From JABDMH01 sp965222645 (GTDB lineage Bacteria > Bacteroidota > Bacteroidia > Chitinophagales > Saprospiraceae): a stretch of DNA of 64,000 nucleotides. Both the position numbers and the translations under genes were made by a program. The notes below the pieces were generated by a model that saw only the letters and a program-made list of their open reading frames with translations, made no database searches and was not told where the DNA came from. The stretch is taken from NCBI GenBank assembly GCA_965222645.1, contig OZ244968.1:4278001-4342000 (forward strand). Reading direction: 5' to 3'. The stretch's first letter is position 1. Every line of letters starts with the position of its first letter. This document shows positions 1 to 9,169 of this stretch, piece after piece.

Positions 1-1
1 T

Positions 2-763
2 AAAATCAATGAGGCCTTAGGTTTTGAGACCATACCACCTGAAGGTGCTTTGGTCGATTTGGGAAAAAAGGGTAAGTACCAAATATTGAAAAAAGGCGAT
101 GGAATAAGCCCGATGGAGGGCGATGAAATCGGTTATAAAATAGTATTTATGAACCCAAAGAGAGAGGTGCTATTTAATAGTAGAACCCTTGGTTTTATTT
201 GGCATGCTACATTTAATGATTCGATTGCAGCGGTCGTGAGGGAAGCAGCTGTCCATACCAAAGCTGGTGGTAAATTTAAAGCAATGGTACCCAAGTCAGA
301 TCTTCCTAAAGGTGCGAGAAACCAACTTGAAGAGAACGAGGAGTATGCCATCCTGCAATATGACCTTTTGGAAGTCAAACCCCTCCGTCCGTCCGGTGCA
401 GAAAAGATCGCAGGAGTCCTCAAAAAGGAGGGTTCAAAAAGCGCAAGAGCGCAATATAAGGCGCTGCGAGCTGATGACTCGTATACTATGTACGAGCAGG
501 ATTTCAATAATCTTGGCTACGAGTTTCTGAATGATGAAGATGTGGATCATGCCATATTCATGCTTTCACTTGCAACAGAATTATTTCCCGATTCCTGGAA
601 TGTCTGGGATAGTCTGGGAGAGGCATATATGAAAAAGGGTGACAAAGCAAATGCAAAAAAATATTATAAAAAATGCCTGACGCTCAATCCAGAATACTTA
701 AGTGCGCTCGATGCTCTAAAAAAACTGAATGGAACCCAATTGGTCCGTCAGTCGCAGAAATAA
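2..763 (+). CDS. FKBP-like / TPR repeat protein, 5'-truncated by the window edge
   Basis: The reading frame is open from the first bases of the window, so the real start lies upstream; the TTG at 50 is only the first possible internal start. The visible N-terminal half (through about codon 125) reads like an FKBP-type domain: a GKYQILKKGDG strand, an EGDEI turn, a G-K-F-K-A-M-V-P segment and a closing YDLLEVKP strand. Key active-site residues of true peptidyl-prolyl isomerases cannot be confirmed. The C-terminal half has TPR-like helices (NNLGYEFL, LFPDSWNVWDSLGEAYMKKG, AKKYYKKCLTLNPEYLSAL), a tail often found after periplasmic hydrolase or isomerase domains in Bacteroidota. The gene ends just before a strong terminator. 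Whether it is an active isomerase or a binding protein is unresolved. Confidence 0.6.
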   Translation, partial: KINEALGFETIPPEGALVDLGKKGKYQILKKGDGISPMEGDEIGYKIVFMNPKREVLFNSRTLGFIWHATFNDSIAAVVREAAVHTKAGGKFKAMVPKSDLPKGARNQLEENEEYAILQYDLLEVKPLRPSGAEKIAGVLKKEGSKSARAQYKALRADDSYTMYEQDFNNLGYEFLNDEDVDHAIFMLSLATELFPDSWNVWDSLGEAYMKKGDKANAKKYYKKCLTLNPEYLSALDALKKLNGTQLVRQSQK

Positions 764-783
764 ACTAAGATTTTGTTAAGTCG

Positions 784-820
784 TAAACCGGGGGGATTTT
801 TCCCACCGGTTTATTTTGGT
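784..820 (+). terminator. Rho-independent terminator after the FKBP/TPR gene
   Basis: TAAACCGG (784-791) pairs perfectly with CCGGTTTA (806-813), extended by a G/C inner stem around a short T-rich loop. It is followed by a T-rich stretch (TTTTGGTTTT). It lies 21 bp after the stop codon at 763 and ends the plus-strand transcript before the opposing gene at 1055-1714. Confidence 0.8.
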
Positions 821-1054
821 TTTAACACCATTCTTTGAGCTTCCTCCTTTCTATACCGGGTATCCTAAATTTTTATTCTTTGCAGCACATAATTTACTAA
901 TCAGATTATATTTAAATGCGACCCTGAAATATCTACCGCGAATCTACCTGGGATTGAAAAATTACAAGTCAGCGAGTCAGGCAGTGAACCCGCAATTACG
1001 ATTCGGAGAGTTATTCTTCGACCATTAAAGGAGGATTGAGCGTTGGTGATTTTT

Positions 1055-1714
1055 TCAATTCTCGATTTCTCTCAAACGTATTTCCCTGTACCATGCTTCG
1101 GCCGGTGGCCCGCTGTGTATTTGTACACATATTGATCCCGAGCTTGCAATATCTGGGTCTTCTTCGATGTAGTCCAGTACTTTTTGGCCATTTATCCAAA
1201 ACTGGATGTGGTCCCCATCACACCGGATTTTGTAATCATTCCAACCATTTTCATTGATGATTTCCAGGGTGGATGCAGACGGTTCTACCAGAAATTTTCT
1301 TCGTCTTGATTCGTCATACATCCCTCCCCAAACAGTTCCAGTGGAAGTGTAGCCGAGATCTGCCTGATAGCCTTCTACTTCATGATGATTGGGAATACGT
1401 TTGCTCCTAAACTGTATGCCTCCATTGTTGTCATTGCCAGAACAGATAAACTTGACTTGTAGCGATAATTCAAAATCCTCAAATTCTTTTTCCGTGCACA
1501 GAAATTGATTCTTAGGAATCACCTGCTCCATGGATCCAGCAACAATAGATTGGTCTTCTATCCGGAAAAAGTCCTTGCTACCTTCCCACCCGATAAATGA
1601 ATCCCCGTCGAAAATAGAGTCCGATTCTGATGTGACCATTTTATTTTGACACGCGCAACACATGACTATGAGGAGCAGTACATGCTTACTGATATTATTA
1701 AAGTATCTCTTCAT
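1055..1714 (-). CDS. DUF1080 (3-keto-disaccharide hydrolase-like) lipoprotein
   Basis: 219 residues with an N-terminal lipoprotein signal (hydrophobic stretch, then C-C-A-C near residues 19-22), so probably anchored in the cell envelope. The body matches the DUF1080 / 3-keto-disaccharide hydrolase fold, a concanavalin-like jelly roll: FDGDSFIGWEG at the start, DFELSLQVKF, NNGGIQFRS, YQADLG, GWNDYKIRCDGDHIQFWINGQ and a C-terminal IHSGPPAEAWYREIRL. Family members act on, or bind, keto-sugars and are common beside sulfatases and sugar oxidoreductases. It diverges from the sulfatase at 1768 with only 53 bp between the start codons, so the two may share a control region. The substrate is unknown. 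Confidence 0.85.
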   Translation of the reverse strand: MKRYFNNISKHVLLLIVMCCACQNKMVTSESDSIFDGDSFIGWEGSKDFFRIEDQSIVAGSMEQVIPKNQFLCTEKEFEDFELSLQVKFICSGNDNNGGIQFRSKRIPNHHEVEGYQADLGYTSTGTVWGGMYDESRRRKFLVEPSASTLEIINENGWNDYKIRCDGDHIQFWINGQKVLDYIEEDPDIASSGSICVQIHSGPPAEAWYREIRLREIEN

Positions 1715-1767
1715 TATATTCGAAAAATAGGTAAAAGTTTACTAATCTCATTCGAGAATCATGGAAT

Positions 1768-3135
1768 ATGAGAAAAGCCTTTTACTTGTTTTGCACGGCC
1801 CTTTTATTTTTTTATTGCAGCAGCTATAATGTAGGATCTGGATCCAACAAACCGAATAAACCGAATATTTTACTGATCATCACTGATGACCAGGGATATC
1901 ACGATGTCTCTTATTATGGTACCAAAGATCTCAACACCCCGGCCATTGATGCATTGTGTGCTGACGGTATGCGCTTTGACAACTTTTACGCCAATTGCCC
2001 CGTATGCTCTCCGACTCGTGCGGCCTTGCTTACCGGCAGGTATCAAGAGTTTGTAGGTGTGCCGGGAGTAATACGGACTCATCGCGATAACAATTGGGGA
2101 TATCTCGATACTTCTGCTATAATGTTGCCCGAGGAGCTGGGGAAGCTCGGATATCACACCGCCATAATCGGAAAGTGGCACCTCGGTCTTGAGTCACCGA
2201 ATACTCCGACAAAACGGGGATTTGATTTTTTTCACGGCTGGCTGGGTGACATGATGGACGATTACTGGGAAAAAAGAAGGCATGGAAAGAATTATATGCG
2301 AGTAAATGAAAAAATTATTGACCCTGAAGGCCATGCCACTGATATCTTTACGCAATGGGCAATTGACTATATTGACAAACGGTCCGGGAAAGAGAATCCT
2401 TTTTTTTTATATCTCGCTTACAACGCACCTCATTTTCCGGTACAACCCAAAAGGGATTGGCTTGATAAAGTAGCCGCGCGGTCTCCCGGGAAAGTAGACA
2501 AGCGGGACAGTCTTGTAGCCTTTATTGAGCACATGGACGATGGAATTGGACAGGTATTAAATAGGCTAAAAACCCATGAGTTGTATGATAATACAATCAT
2601 AGTGTTTACCAGTGATAACGGTGGTCTCCTGCGAGATAAAGCAAATAACGGCCCACTTCGGGATGGCAAGCAGTCTGTATATGAGGGAGGTCTAAAAGTG
2701 CCCACCTGCGTGGTCTGGAAGGATGGGGGTATTAAGGAAAAGTCCCACACTGATTACAAGGCACTCAGTATGGATCTATATCCTACTCTGGTAGATGCCG
2801 CCGGAGGTAAAATAAACCGCGATATTGAGGGAGTGAGTTTTTTGTCATTGCTAAAAGGTCAGACGTTGAATGATGAGGAAAGACCTTTGTTTTTTTCTCG
2901 ACGGGAAGGCGGGACACGTTACGGCGGGCTCACGATACAAGCAGTTCAACTCAACGGATGGAAATTGTTGCAAAACAGTCCTTTCGAGCGTCAGGAATTG
3001 TACTACCTGCCAGATGATCCCGGCGAAGAACATAATTTGATCGAAGAGGAACCCGAAAAATATAAGGAGCTCAATGCACTTCTCATGAAGCAACTGCAAG
3101 AAGGAGGGAAAGTGCCATGGCAAGAAAAAGATTGA
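1768..3135 (+). CDS. Sulfatase (formylglycine-type arylsulfatase family)
   Basis: A 455-residue secreted or lipid-anchored sulfatase (hydrophobic N-terminus ending in FFYC, Cys17). The sulfatase signature C-S-P-T-R-A-A-L-L-T-G-R is present; Cys80 is the residue expected to be converted to formylglycine. Asp40-Asp41 in ITDDQGY are metal ligands. GKWHLG and FTSDNGG are the conserved downstream active-site blocks. Length and motif order are normal for an S1 sulfatase. It hydrolyses sulfate esters, most likely on a polysaccharide or glycan given the neighbouring glycan genes, but the subfamily and substrate cannot be told by eye. Maturation requires a formylglycine-generating or anaerobic maturase, not seen here. 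It converges on the hydrolase at 3145 with 9 bp between stops. Confidence 0.93.
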   Translation: MRKAFYLFCTALLFFYCSSYNVGSGSNKPNKPNILLIITDDQGYHDVSYYGTKDLNTPAIDALCADGMRFDNFYANCPVCSPTRAALLTGRYQEFVGVPGVIRTHRDNNWGYLDTSAIMLPEELGKLGYHTAIIGKWHLGLESPNTPTKRGFDFFHGWLGDMMDDYWEKRRHGKNYMRVNEKIIDPEGHATDIFTQWAIDYIDKRSGKENPFFLYLAYNAPHFPVQPKRDWLDKVAARSPGKVDKRDSLVAFIEHMDDGIGQVLNRLKTHELYDNTIIVFTSDNGGLLRDKANNGPLRDGKQSVYEGGLKVPTCVVWKDGGIKEKSHTDYKALSMDLYPTLVDAAGGKINRDIEGVSFLSLLKGQTLNDEERPLFFSRREGGTRYGGLTIQAVQLNGWKLLQNSPFERQELYYLPDDPGEEHNLIEEEPEKYKELNALLMKQLQEGGKVPWQEKD

Positions 3136-3144
3136 AGACAGAAG

Positions 3145-4047
3145 CTATTCTATGACCTGCACTTCTGGTGCTGAATCTAAAAAGCCCAGGGATACCAAAA
3201 ATTGATCGAGCTTATTTACCGTATCAACATACGCACCGTTTTTCTTTCTTCCATAGTTAAAAAATCCATGCGTCTCATCTTTGTAGGCATAGAGTATACA
3301 GCGATTCCCTAATTTGATAGCTTCCCTTACAAATACTTCTGCAGTTTCGAAATCAACAGTAGTATCACCTGTCCCATGAAAAATGATACAGGGAGGCATG
3401 TCTGATTGAAGATGGTGATAAGGCGACATTGATTCTCCATCTGCACCCATGCGATCCCGTAGAGATTTCTTTCTTTCCTGGGTCAATTTGATTTTTTCTT
3501 CGATGTCTGATAAAATGAGTGCTGGATTGAAAAGTGCAAGAGCATCCGGAATGCAGCTGACTGAGAGATCATCTTCAGGATCATTGTGGAGTGGCAGCAG
3601 GGCAGTACTTGCAGCCAAATGTCCTCCGGCAGAACCACCACTGGCTACTATTTTAGTGGGTGAAATACCCAACTGCCCGGCATTCTTTCGGAGCCACCTT
3701 ATCGCCGATTTTGCATCTGCAACGCAATCTTTGCCCTTTACACCATGTCTACTTGATACTCGATAATCTGCAGCAATCGCCACGATACCCCTGGAGGCAA
3801 AATACTGGCAATGTTTTTCAAACTGTTTTGGTGATCCCGACCGCCATCCACCTCCAAAGTAAAAGACGATCGCAGCTCTCGCATCGGTAGATTTGTGATC
3901 AGGAGGATTAAATATCCAGGCCTTCAGCTGAATTTCACCAATTGTTTTATAGATCTCAATTGATGAAGCGGTCGTGATAATCTCCTCCTGAGTATGTATT
4001 GATAAGGTAAGGAAGGAGCAGAACCCCAATAATAATGACTTTAGCAT
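3145..4047 (-). CDS. Secreted alpha/beta hydrolase (esterase/acetyl-xylan-esterase-like)
   Basis: 300 residues with an N-terminal signal peptide. The nucleophile elbow GGSAGGH puts the catalytic Ser at residue 139. HGTGDTTVDF supplies the acid, and ETHGFFN the catalytic His near the C-terminus. The usual oxyanion HGGG is replaced by FGGGW, as in BD-FAE-like and hormone-sensitive-lipase-like esterases. It probably deacylates a carbohydrate or small ester in the periplasm. It faces the sulfatase gene, which suits a role in removing substituents from a decorated polysaccharide, but that is inference. Confidence 0.85.
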   Translation of the reverse strand: MLKSLLLGFCSFLTLSIHTQEEIITTASSIEIYKTIGEIQLKAWIFNPPDHKSTDARAAIVFYFGGGWRSGSPKQFEKHCQYFASRGIVAIAADYRVSSRHGVKGKDCVADAKSAIRWLRKNAGQLGISPTKIVASGGSAGGHLAASTALLPLHNDPEDDLSVSCIPDALALFNPALILSDIEEKIKLTQERKKSLRDRMGADGESMSPYHHLQSDMPPCIIFHGTGDTTVDFETAEVFVREAIKLGNRCILYAYKDETHGFFNYGRKKNGAYVDTVNKLDQFLVSLGFLDSAPEVQVIE

Positions 4048-4102
4048 GACAAATTAATTATGACCTCCGAGGAGGACAACTTCCAATAAAATATCCTTTC
4101 GC

Positions 4103-5065
4103 TTAGACGATGATTTCTTTTAATTTTTCAAAAGTTATGCGCTTACCAGAAATAACCAATACAACTACTTTCCCCTTGTATTGTCCCCCGTTTTTCCTGA
4201 GATACGCTAATGGAAGTGCGGCTGCACCCTCGATCAAAAGTTGATGTCTACTTAGCATTTCATTTATTTCAAATGCGATTTCTTCTTCCCGGATTGTGGT
4301 CCATTTATCGACAACTTCCCGGCAGATATCAAATGTAATGGATCCTGGCTCGATACCACCTGCAGTGCCATCAGATAAAGTGGGGAGACTGATGTCCTCA
4401 GTGATGATCGATCCCTTTTTTATCGACTCCACCATTTCGGGGCTCTGCAAAGGTTGGCAACCAATAATTTCGACTTCTGGTTTTACTTTTTTGAGATAGG
4501 ACCCTATCCCCGCAACGAGACCTCCCCCTCCCACGGGCACGATGACGCAATCCACCTCTGGGCATTGCTCTAATATTTCGGCAGCTATTGTACCCTGTCC
4601 TGCAACGATGTCGTGATCATTGTATGGATGGACAAGAATATAACCATTGTCCTCAGCGACCTGGCGGCAATGTATTTCGGTTTGCAAGCTGTTTGTGCCT
4701 ACCAGCTCATAAGGGATGTCCAACGCTTCCACAAATGCCAACTTAGATCTTGCTACATGAACGGGCAGGAAGACCCTGCCTTGTAAGTTTAAAGTCCGCA
4801 ATGCCGAGCAAAATGCTGCTGCATGATTGCCTGTAGAAGCAGCCACAAAAAACATGTCATTACGACCTTCTGCCTGCACTGCGGAAGTAATCTTATTAAA
4901 GGCGCCTCGCGCTTTAAACGAGCCGCTCACTTGTTGTAATTCGAGCTTTAAAAAAACGTTCGAATCAAATGCGGAGGATAAAAGCGGGTCGTACTGAAGA
5001 GGTGTGGTATTTATATAGTCACTAATGCGGGCCCTGGCTTTCATGATCTGATCTGTAGCTAACAC
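4103..5065 (-). CDS. PLP-dependent threonine/serine dehydratase family protein
   Basis: 320 residues of the fold type II PLP family. SGSFKARGAFN contains the Schiff-base Lys51, AASTGNHAAA is the Ser/Gly loop, and VPVGGGGLVAGI is the phosphate-binding glycine loop. There is no C-terminal ACT regulatory domain, so it resembles catabolic threonine dehydratase, serine racemase or 3-hydroxyaspartate dehydratase rather than biosynthetic IlvA. It would deaminate L-Thr or L-Ser to the 2-oxoacid in the cytoplasm. The start taken is GTG (5063-5065), which keeps the usual N-terminal helix; an ATG seven codons in (5042-5044) is the alternative. Confidence 0.85.
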   Translation of the reverse strand: MLATDQIMKARARISDYINTTPLQYDPLLSSAFDSNVFLKLELQQVSGSFKARGAFNKITSAVQAEGRNDMFFVAASTGNHAAAFCSALRTLNLQGRVFLPVHVARSKLAFVEALDIPYELVGTNSLQTEIHCRQVAEDNGYILVHPYNDHDIVAGQGTIAAEILEQCPEVDCVIVPVGGGGLVAGIGSYLKKVKPEVEIIGCQPLQSPEMVESIKKGSIITEDISLPTLSDGTAGGIEPGSITFDICREVVDKWTTIREEEIAFEINEMLSRHQLLIEGAAALPLAYLRKNGGQYKGKVVVLVISGKRITFEKLKEIIV

Positions 5066-5133
5066 GGTTCGTCCTTATTTTTGGGAAGTTAAAATGCAAA
5101 TTGATTACGCGCAGGATTTTATTTTCTACCCTC

Positions 5134-6450
5134 TTAAAAATCGATCAGTGCAGTCCAGATACTTGTATTCTCGCCATCCAATCTCGTCCATATGGGACGC
5201 ACAATTCCATTATAGGAGCTGATATTATTATAATCGCCAAAGAAGATATTTTCATTCGGTTTAAATGGACGGTCACTCACCTTTACATTTTTAAAGGTAT
5301 TACCTCCATCAAAAGAATATGCCAGATAAACATCGGTACTTGTATCATTGTGATTCCGACGGTCATAAAATATGATATAGATCGCTCCGGTAGCCTGGTC
5401 TACAGTCATCCATGTAAAAAATTGGTGTTTCCCGGCTGCATCATCATTTACGCGTTTCGGTTTTGACCATGTATCTCCTCCATTAGATGATTTTACAATC
5501 CATACATCTGTGTCTTTGCTTCCATTGCGCTGATCGCAATAGTTTATATAAATAGTGCCCCTAAAACTGCTTTTGCTGATATCGCAGACCGTCACTGGCA
5601 TTCCATTGGCACGTCCCAGCCCCGGGATGTCGATATCCCAGCCACCTACTTGTTCTGCTGCAACAATATCGCGATCCAGCCAGGTAACACCCCCATCCAG
5701 ACTTCGATCAAAATAGATTGACTCACCAAGAGACCACGATACATACACCTCTCCGTTGGGACCTACGGTAGGCACAGCACCTTCCGTAGTGTTGTCACCA
5801 TCGATGCAATCTCCCTCCTTATTACTTATCGCGATTGCTTCAGTCCATGATTCTGCAAAATCAGTAGACTTGGAAAAAAGAATTCTGCTTTTGTCACTAA
5901 CCTGAGTACTACCGTATTTGTCAAACTCTGTCCATGTGATGTAGATATGATTGTTGCGGGGATCGACTGCAAGCCAGTGTTTGTCCTGATCTCTTGGGGG
6001 ACGATGACCAGTGAAGGTTCCCTCATTCCACGATTTGCCCTTGTCTTCAGACCGCTGAATGACAATTCGGTCTAGCCAGCTTTCCGTGGCTCTTCCCTGA
6101 CCTGCTGGATCAGCCAGGTGTGCAAAATAAAAGTTGCCTGCATAGTCGGCGCAGATCACTGGGTCACCGTAGACACCGTACGGAGATTCTACTATCTGAA
6201 GCTGCCATGTGTGACCTGCGTCCGTTGAGTACAGAGTTTTGTTGAGTACGATGCCGGCTACTACATTTTTATTGTCAGTAGGAGAAACGTATATCGAAGG
6301 TTCAACTGGTTTATAGGGTACACCGGAATTTAGACTATCGATTAACACATTGGTGTAGGAAGTCGGATGTATTGCGCTTGCTAATTTTTTTAGGGAGGTC
6401 TGGCATGATGTCAGGAACAAGATACAGATGAATATTGTCGAAGCTTTCAT
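5134..6450 (-). CDS. Sialidase-superfamily (BNR/Asp-box) lipoprotein
   Basis: 438 residues with lipobox LTSC (Cys16), so exported and lipid-anchored. It contains about six Asp-box motifs (S-x-D-x-G-x-T-W and variants): STDAGHTW, SEDKGKSW, a degenerate STDFAESW, SLDGGVTW, SSNGGDTW and SFDGGNTF. These are spaced as in a six-bladed sialidase propeller. I cannot place the sialidase Arg triad or catalytic Tyr with confidence, so it may be an exo-alpha-sialidase, another propeller glycosidase or a non-enzymatic binder. It lies in the same degradative cluster as the sulfatase and esterase. Confidence 0.8.
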   Translation of the reverse strand: MKASTIFICILFLTSCQTSLKKLASAIHPTSYTNVLIDSLNSGVPYKPVEPSIYVSPTDNKNVVAGIVLNKTLYSTDAGHTWQLQIVESPYGVYGDPVICADYAGNFYFAHLADPAGQGRATESWLDRIVIQRSEDKGKSWNEGTFTGHRPPRDQDKHWLAVDPRNNHIYITWTEFDKYGSTQVSDKSRILFSKSTDFAESWTEAIAISNKEGDCIDGDNTTEGAVPTVGPNGEVYVSWSLGESIYFDRSLDGGVTWLDRDIVAAEQVGGWDIDIPGLGRANGMPVTVCDISKSSFRGTIYINYCDQRNGSKDTDVWIVKSSNGGDTWSKPKRVNDDAAGKHQFFTWMTVDQATGAIYIIFYDRRNHNDTSTDVYLAYSFDGGNTFKNVKVSDRPFKPNENIFFGDYNNISSYNGIVRPIWTRLDGENTSIWTALIDF

Positions 6451-6487
6451 CCGGAAAAGATACGAGATGATTGGGAATGACGAATGA

Positions 6488-6673
6488 CGAATTTGGAATT
6501 ACGACTATAGAATGCCATTTCGGGGCTTGCCAATCCACAGCTATGCACCGGATCCCCGTTGGCTTGGGAATCCACTCGTTTCGAATTCAGTTGGAGGGCT
6601 CTCCATTGGTGGAAGTGGTAAGAACAAGTAAAATGACAGGATAGTTCTGGACAAAGGCGAATTTATATTCGCC
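6488..6673 (-). repeat. Dispersed intergenic repeat, copy 1 (inverted relative to 38315-38468)
   Basis: Upstream of the sialidase-like gene the minus strand carries GAATATAAATTCGCCTTTGTC (21 bases in two parts: GAATATAAATTC then GCCTTTGTC; 6650-6670), then TCGTAATTCCAAATTCG (6488-6504). The same two motifs, in the same order, lie on the plus strand at 38318-38338 and 38452-38468. The 6656-6673 part forms a GGCGAAT/ATTCGCC hairpin. The sequence between the motifs is not conserved. Confidence 0.5.
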
Positions 6674-6729
6674 GACTTCACCCACTTCATCCACCCCTTC
6701 ACCCACCATTTCACCGGCCATTCTATTGC

Positions 6730-7270
6730 AAAAAAAAGAGGCTGATCCTTGTTTGAATCGAACCTCTGAAAAAGCCCTGTTTATGTTGTAATAATCGTCA
6801 ATAATCAAAAAAAAGAGAGGTTGCATTCAAATCTTGTGACTAGCTCACAACCTCCTTCTAACATTGATCCCGTCTCGTGACGAGATCCTTACTGGGGAAA
6901 AAGATGAAACTTTCTAGATTGGAATAACTGGGGTTTGTGAGTAAAATCGAGGTATACGAGTATTTCGTTTTTCTCCGGAGAGAAAAAAATGAGGTTGCCT
7001 CAAAAAGACACAACCTCTTGCTATGAAATGAAACCCGTTATATTTTTGGATTCCCTCTCAAATAAGGGGAAAGTCAATTATCAAAAAAAAAATTAAATTT
7101 CTTGAGGTTTAAAAAGAGAGGTTGATCCCTAAAAAAGTTCACAACCTCTTGCTTTGAAATGAAACCCGTTACTCTTTAATTAGCGGTGAAAGTGCAAAAG
7201 GATTAAAAGAGAGGTTGATCCCTAAAAAAAGTTCACAACCTCTTGCTTTGAAATGAAACCCGTTACTCTT
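6730..7270 (-). repeat. Tandem family of terminator-like hairpin units
   Basis: Five inverted repeats of one family lie in 540 bp. GAGGTTG/CAACCTC arms sit at 6817-6823/6848-6854, 6991-6997/7011-7017, 7118-7124/7142-7148 and 7211-7217/7236-7242; a degenerate unit lies at 6738-6766. Read on the minus strand each stem is followed by a T-rich run (for example CTCTCTTTTT), as in an intrinsic terminator. Three units are preceded on that strand by a conserved block containing AACGGGTTTCATTTCA and GCAAGAGG. The two right-hand units are ~66 bp long and nearly identical. No open reading frame is conserved across them. They may be serial terminators behind the TIM-barrel gene or a tandem small-RNA family. 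Confidence 0.65.
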
Positions 7271-7625
7271 CAAACGCTACTACACTTGTCTTTACAAAGT
7301 GTAGAATGATTGTTTCTTATATGTTGATCGGATCCAGCTGGATCTAATCAACCCGACGATAGATCGGTAGAATTTCTACCTGGTATCTTCTTGTTTTATT
7401 CTCAGTTGATCGGGGGATCGAGATATGAAATTTCTCATCGTCATACACTGCTACAATAGTCAAAAAGTCTGCCAAAAGGTTTGGCAGCTGCCCGGTCAAA
7501 ACCGGGTAATTACAAATGGTGAAAGAAATATAATGCGTAAACTATTGAATAGGAGACAGCAGCGATCTTATCCCCATTTTGGATTTTTTCGCATATTTTT
7601 AATGACAATATAATTTCGGATGAGC
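7271..7625. other. Gene-free spacer with several short hairpins
   Basis: No convincing gene. Hairpins seen: CTACACTTGT/ACAAAGTGTAG (7280-7304), a nested GTTGAT...ATCAAC palindrome with an inner GGATCCAGCTGGATC (about 7323-7352), GGTAGAA/TTCTACC (7366-7380), TGCCAAA/TTTGGCA (about 7470-7486) and CCCGGT/ACCGGG (7491-7506). None has a clear T-run, so they are not scored as terminators. The region is downstream of the TIM-barrel gene. Confidence 0.4.
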
Positions 7626-8552
7626 TCAGAGCACTTTGGCCACTTTTTCCAGTAGCTGCTTTGATGCAAGGATTCCTTTATCTTCCGGAAGATCCGATCC
7701 TTCGTACTCGATCCCTACATATCCCTTAAACCCTGCATCCCTCACAATTTTCATCATCTTTACGAAATCTGTGTGTATCTCATTGCCATCCTCGTCAAAG
7801 TCATTAGTCTTTGCACTCACAGCCTTTGCATAGGGCATGAGTTCTCTTACGCCCTTATATCGGTCATACTCTTCGGTACATCCCTCATCGGATCGCCTGA
7901 TACAGAAGTTTCCAAAATCTGGAAGAGTTCCACAATTATCCATGCCTACCTGTGCCATAATATAGCTCAACCATTGGCCATCTGAAGAATAACCACCATG
8001 ATTTTCTACAATTACATTGAGATCATAGTCTTTTGCGAAGGTCGATAATTTAGCCAGACTCTTAATCGCTGCCCCCTGTACTGCTGTCGCAGGGCCCTCT
8101 CCGTAAGCATTGACTCTTATAGAGTGGCATCCTAAGTACTGCGCGGCCTCCACCCACTTATAGTGGTTTTCAACGGCTTGGGCCCGCTTTCCCTCATCCG
8201 TATCTCCCAAACCACCTTCCCCATCTATCATAATCAGGAGCTGCCGGACACCAATATCGTTAGCTCTCATATTCAGTTCCTTGAGATAAGTTTTATCATT
8301 GGCCTTGTCCTTAAAGAACTGGTTGACATACTCTATATTATCAATACCGAAGTCCTTCTTGGCTTTTTGTGCGAAGTCTAGATTGTCTAATTTGTTGGCA
8401 AACAGTTTTTTATGTAATGACCACTCTGCCAGTGATATTTCAAAAAAGGAATTTAAGCCCATTTTCTTTGTTGTTGCACATGCCTGAGTCCCCATAATGG
8501 CCATACCCGTGGATGCCTTAGTTACGTCATTAAGAAATTTTCTTCTGTGCAT
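7626..8552 (-). CDS. Sugar phosphate isomerase/epimerase-like TIM barrel, Tat-exported
   Basis: 308 residues of the AP-endonuclease-2/xylose-isomerase-like TIM-barrel family. The N-terminus has a twin-arginine-like RRKFL motif followed by a hydrophobic segment, so export in folded form is likely. Metal-binding motifs of the family are visible: NVIVENHGG, TLPDFGNF, AVSAKTNDF and a C-terminal YVGIEYEG. Members isomerise or epimerise sugars, keto-sugars or inositols using a divalent metal. It is on the same strand as the SusC/SusD locus but is separated from it by a 630-bp gene-free region, so a shared operon is unlikely. The substrate cannot be assigned. Confidence 0.85.
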   Translation of the reverse strand: MHRRKFLNDVTKASTGMAIMGTQACATTKKMGLNSFFEISLAEWSLHKKLFANKLDNLDFAQKAKKDFGIDNIEYVNQFFKDKANDKTYLKELNMRANDIGVRQLLIMIDGEGGLGDTDEGKRAQAVENHYKWVEAAQYLGCHSIRVNAYGEGPATAVQGAAIKSLAKLSTFAKDYDLNVIVENHGGYSSDGQWLSYIMAQVGMDNCGTLPDFGNFCIRRSDEGCTEEYDRYKGVRELMPYAKAVSAKTNDFDEDGNEIHTDFVKMMKIVRDAGFKGYVGIEYEGSDLPEDKGILASKQLLEKVAKVL

Positions 8553-8820
8553 TTTATTGTGTTACAGATTATTACGTGCTGAAGGTAAAAATATCTTGTA
8601 AAAATTTGTGGGTACCAGCTGGCAGCCCCGTCATAAAGTTGAATTGTTTACTCTACGACCGTTTACCATTACACTCAAACACTACCCGTCAAGACCTTCT
8701 TGAACACACTCAATTCCTAAAGGGAGCTGGTCGTAGAAACCGGTTCCCCTTTTTCACCTCTTCATCACTAGCCGATGAATTCGTAAAACGTTTGAAACAC
8801 AAAATCATTAGTGCGAAAGC

Positions 8821-8849
8821 AGGATGCCTACAAAATAGGCATCCTTTTT
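8821..8849 (+). terminator. Intrinsic terminator (orphan)
   Basis: AGGATGCCTA (8821-8830), loop CAAAA, TAGGCATCCT (8836-8845), then a run of T. It is a perfect 10-bp stem. There is no plus-strand gene upstream, which points to a non-coding transcript. Confidence 0.8.
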
Positions 8850-9139
8850 GCATTTAAGGCTTTTGAAAGACCCCGTGGGGCACTCACCCAATAACACTCT
8901 ATCAAGAGGAGACCACTAGTAATCGTTCCGATCTTACCTGGTGAGACAATTTTTAGCTTAGTTGTATCATATCGAAACTGGACTCACACATGGACTGGTA
9001 TCGTTCTGACTTGAACACCGCGTTTTTTTGATAACCGCAAGAACAGTAAACCTAACTTTTTCCGTAGGCTAACACCTATTGGATGTGTTAGGTCTTATGG
9101 TGAATGAGCAGAGGATACACTCAACACCAGTTTAGGAAG

Positions 9140-9169
9140 GGATCGGTCTCGGAGCACCGATCCTTTTTT
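9140..9169 (+). terminator. Intrinsic terminator (orphan on +, also just after the gene at 9183)
   Basis: GGATCGGT (9140-9147) pairs with ACCGATCC (9156-9163) and is followed by TTTTTT. The T-run is on the plus side. On the minus strand the stem sits 20 bp after the stop of the heme/VCBS gene but has only TTCCT behind it, so it would be weak in that direction. Confidence 0.75.

Noticed and set aside
816..1028. 70-codon plus-strand frame
   Set aside because: Starts at a TTG inside the terminator tail and has no ribosome site or recognisable domain; treated as non-coding.
6735..6770. tRNA-like T-loop (GGTTCGATTC on the minus strand)
   Set aside because: No acceptor, D or anticodon stem can be built around it; the bases are part of a terminator-like hairpin of the tandem family.
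6811..7270. CRISPR array
   Set aside because: Repeats are few, unequal in length and unevenly spaced (about 174, 127 and 93 bp apart), with hairpin-plus-T-run structure and no cas genes.
7425..7613. 62-codon plus-strand frame
   Set aside because: Overlaps two hairpins, with no domain or supporting context.
8576..8857. 93-codon plus-strand frame
   Set aside because: Runs through the hairpins and ends inside the terminator loop region; composition unlike neighbouring genes. The structured-RNA reading fits better.
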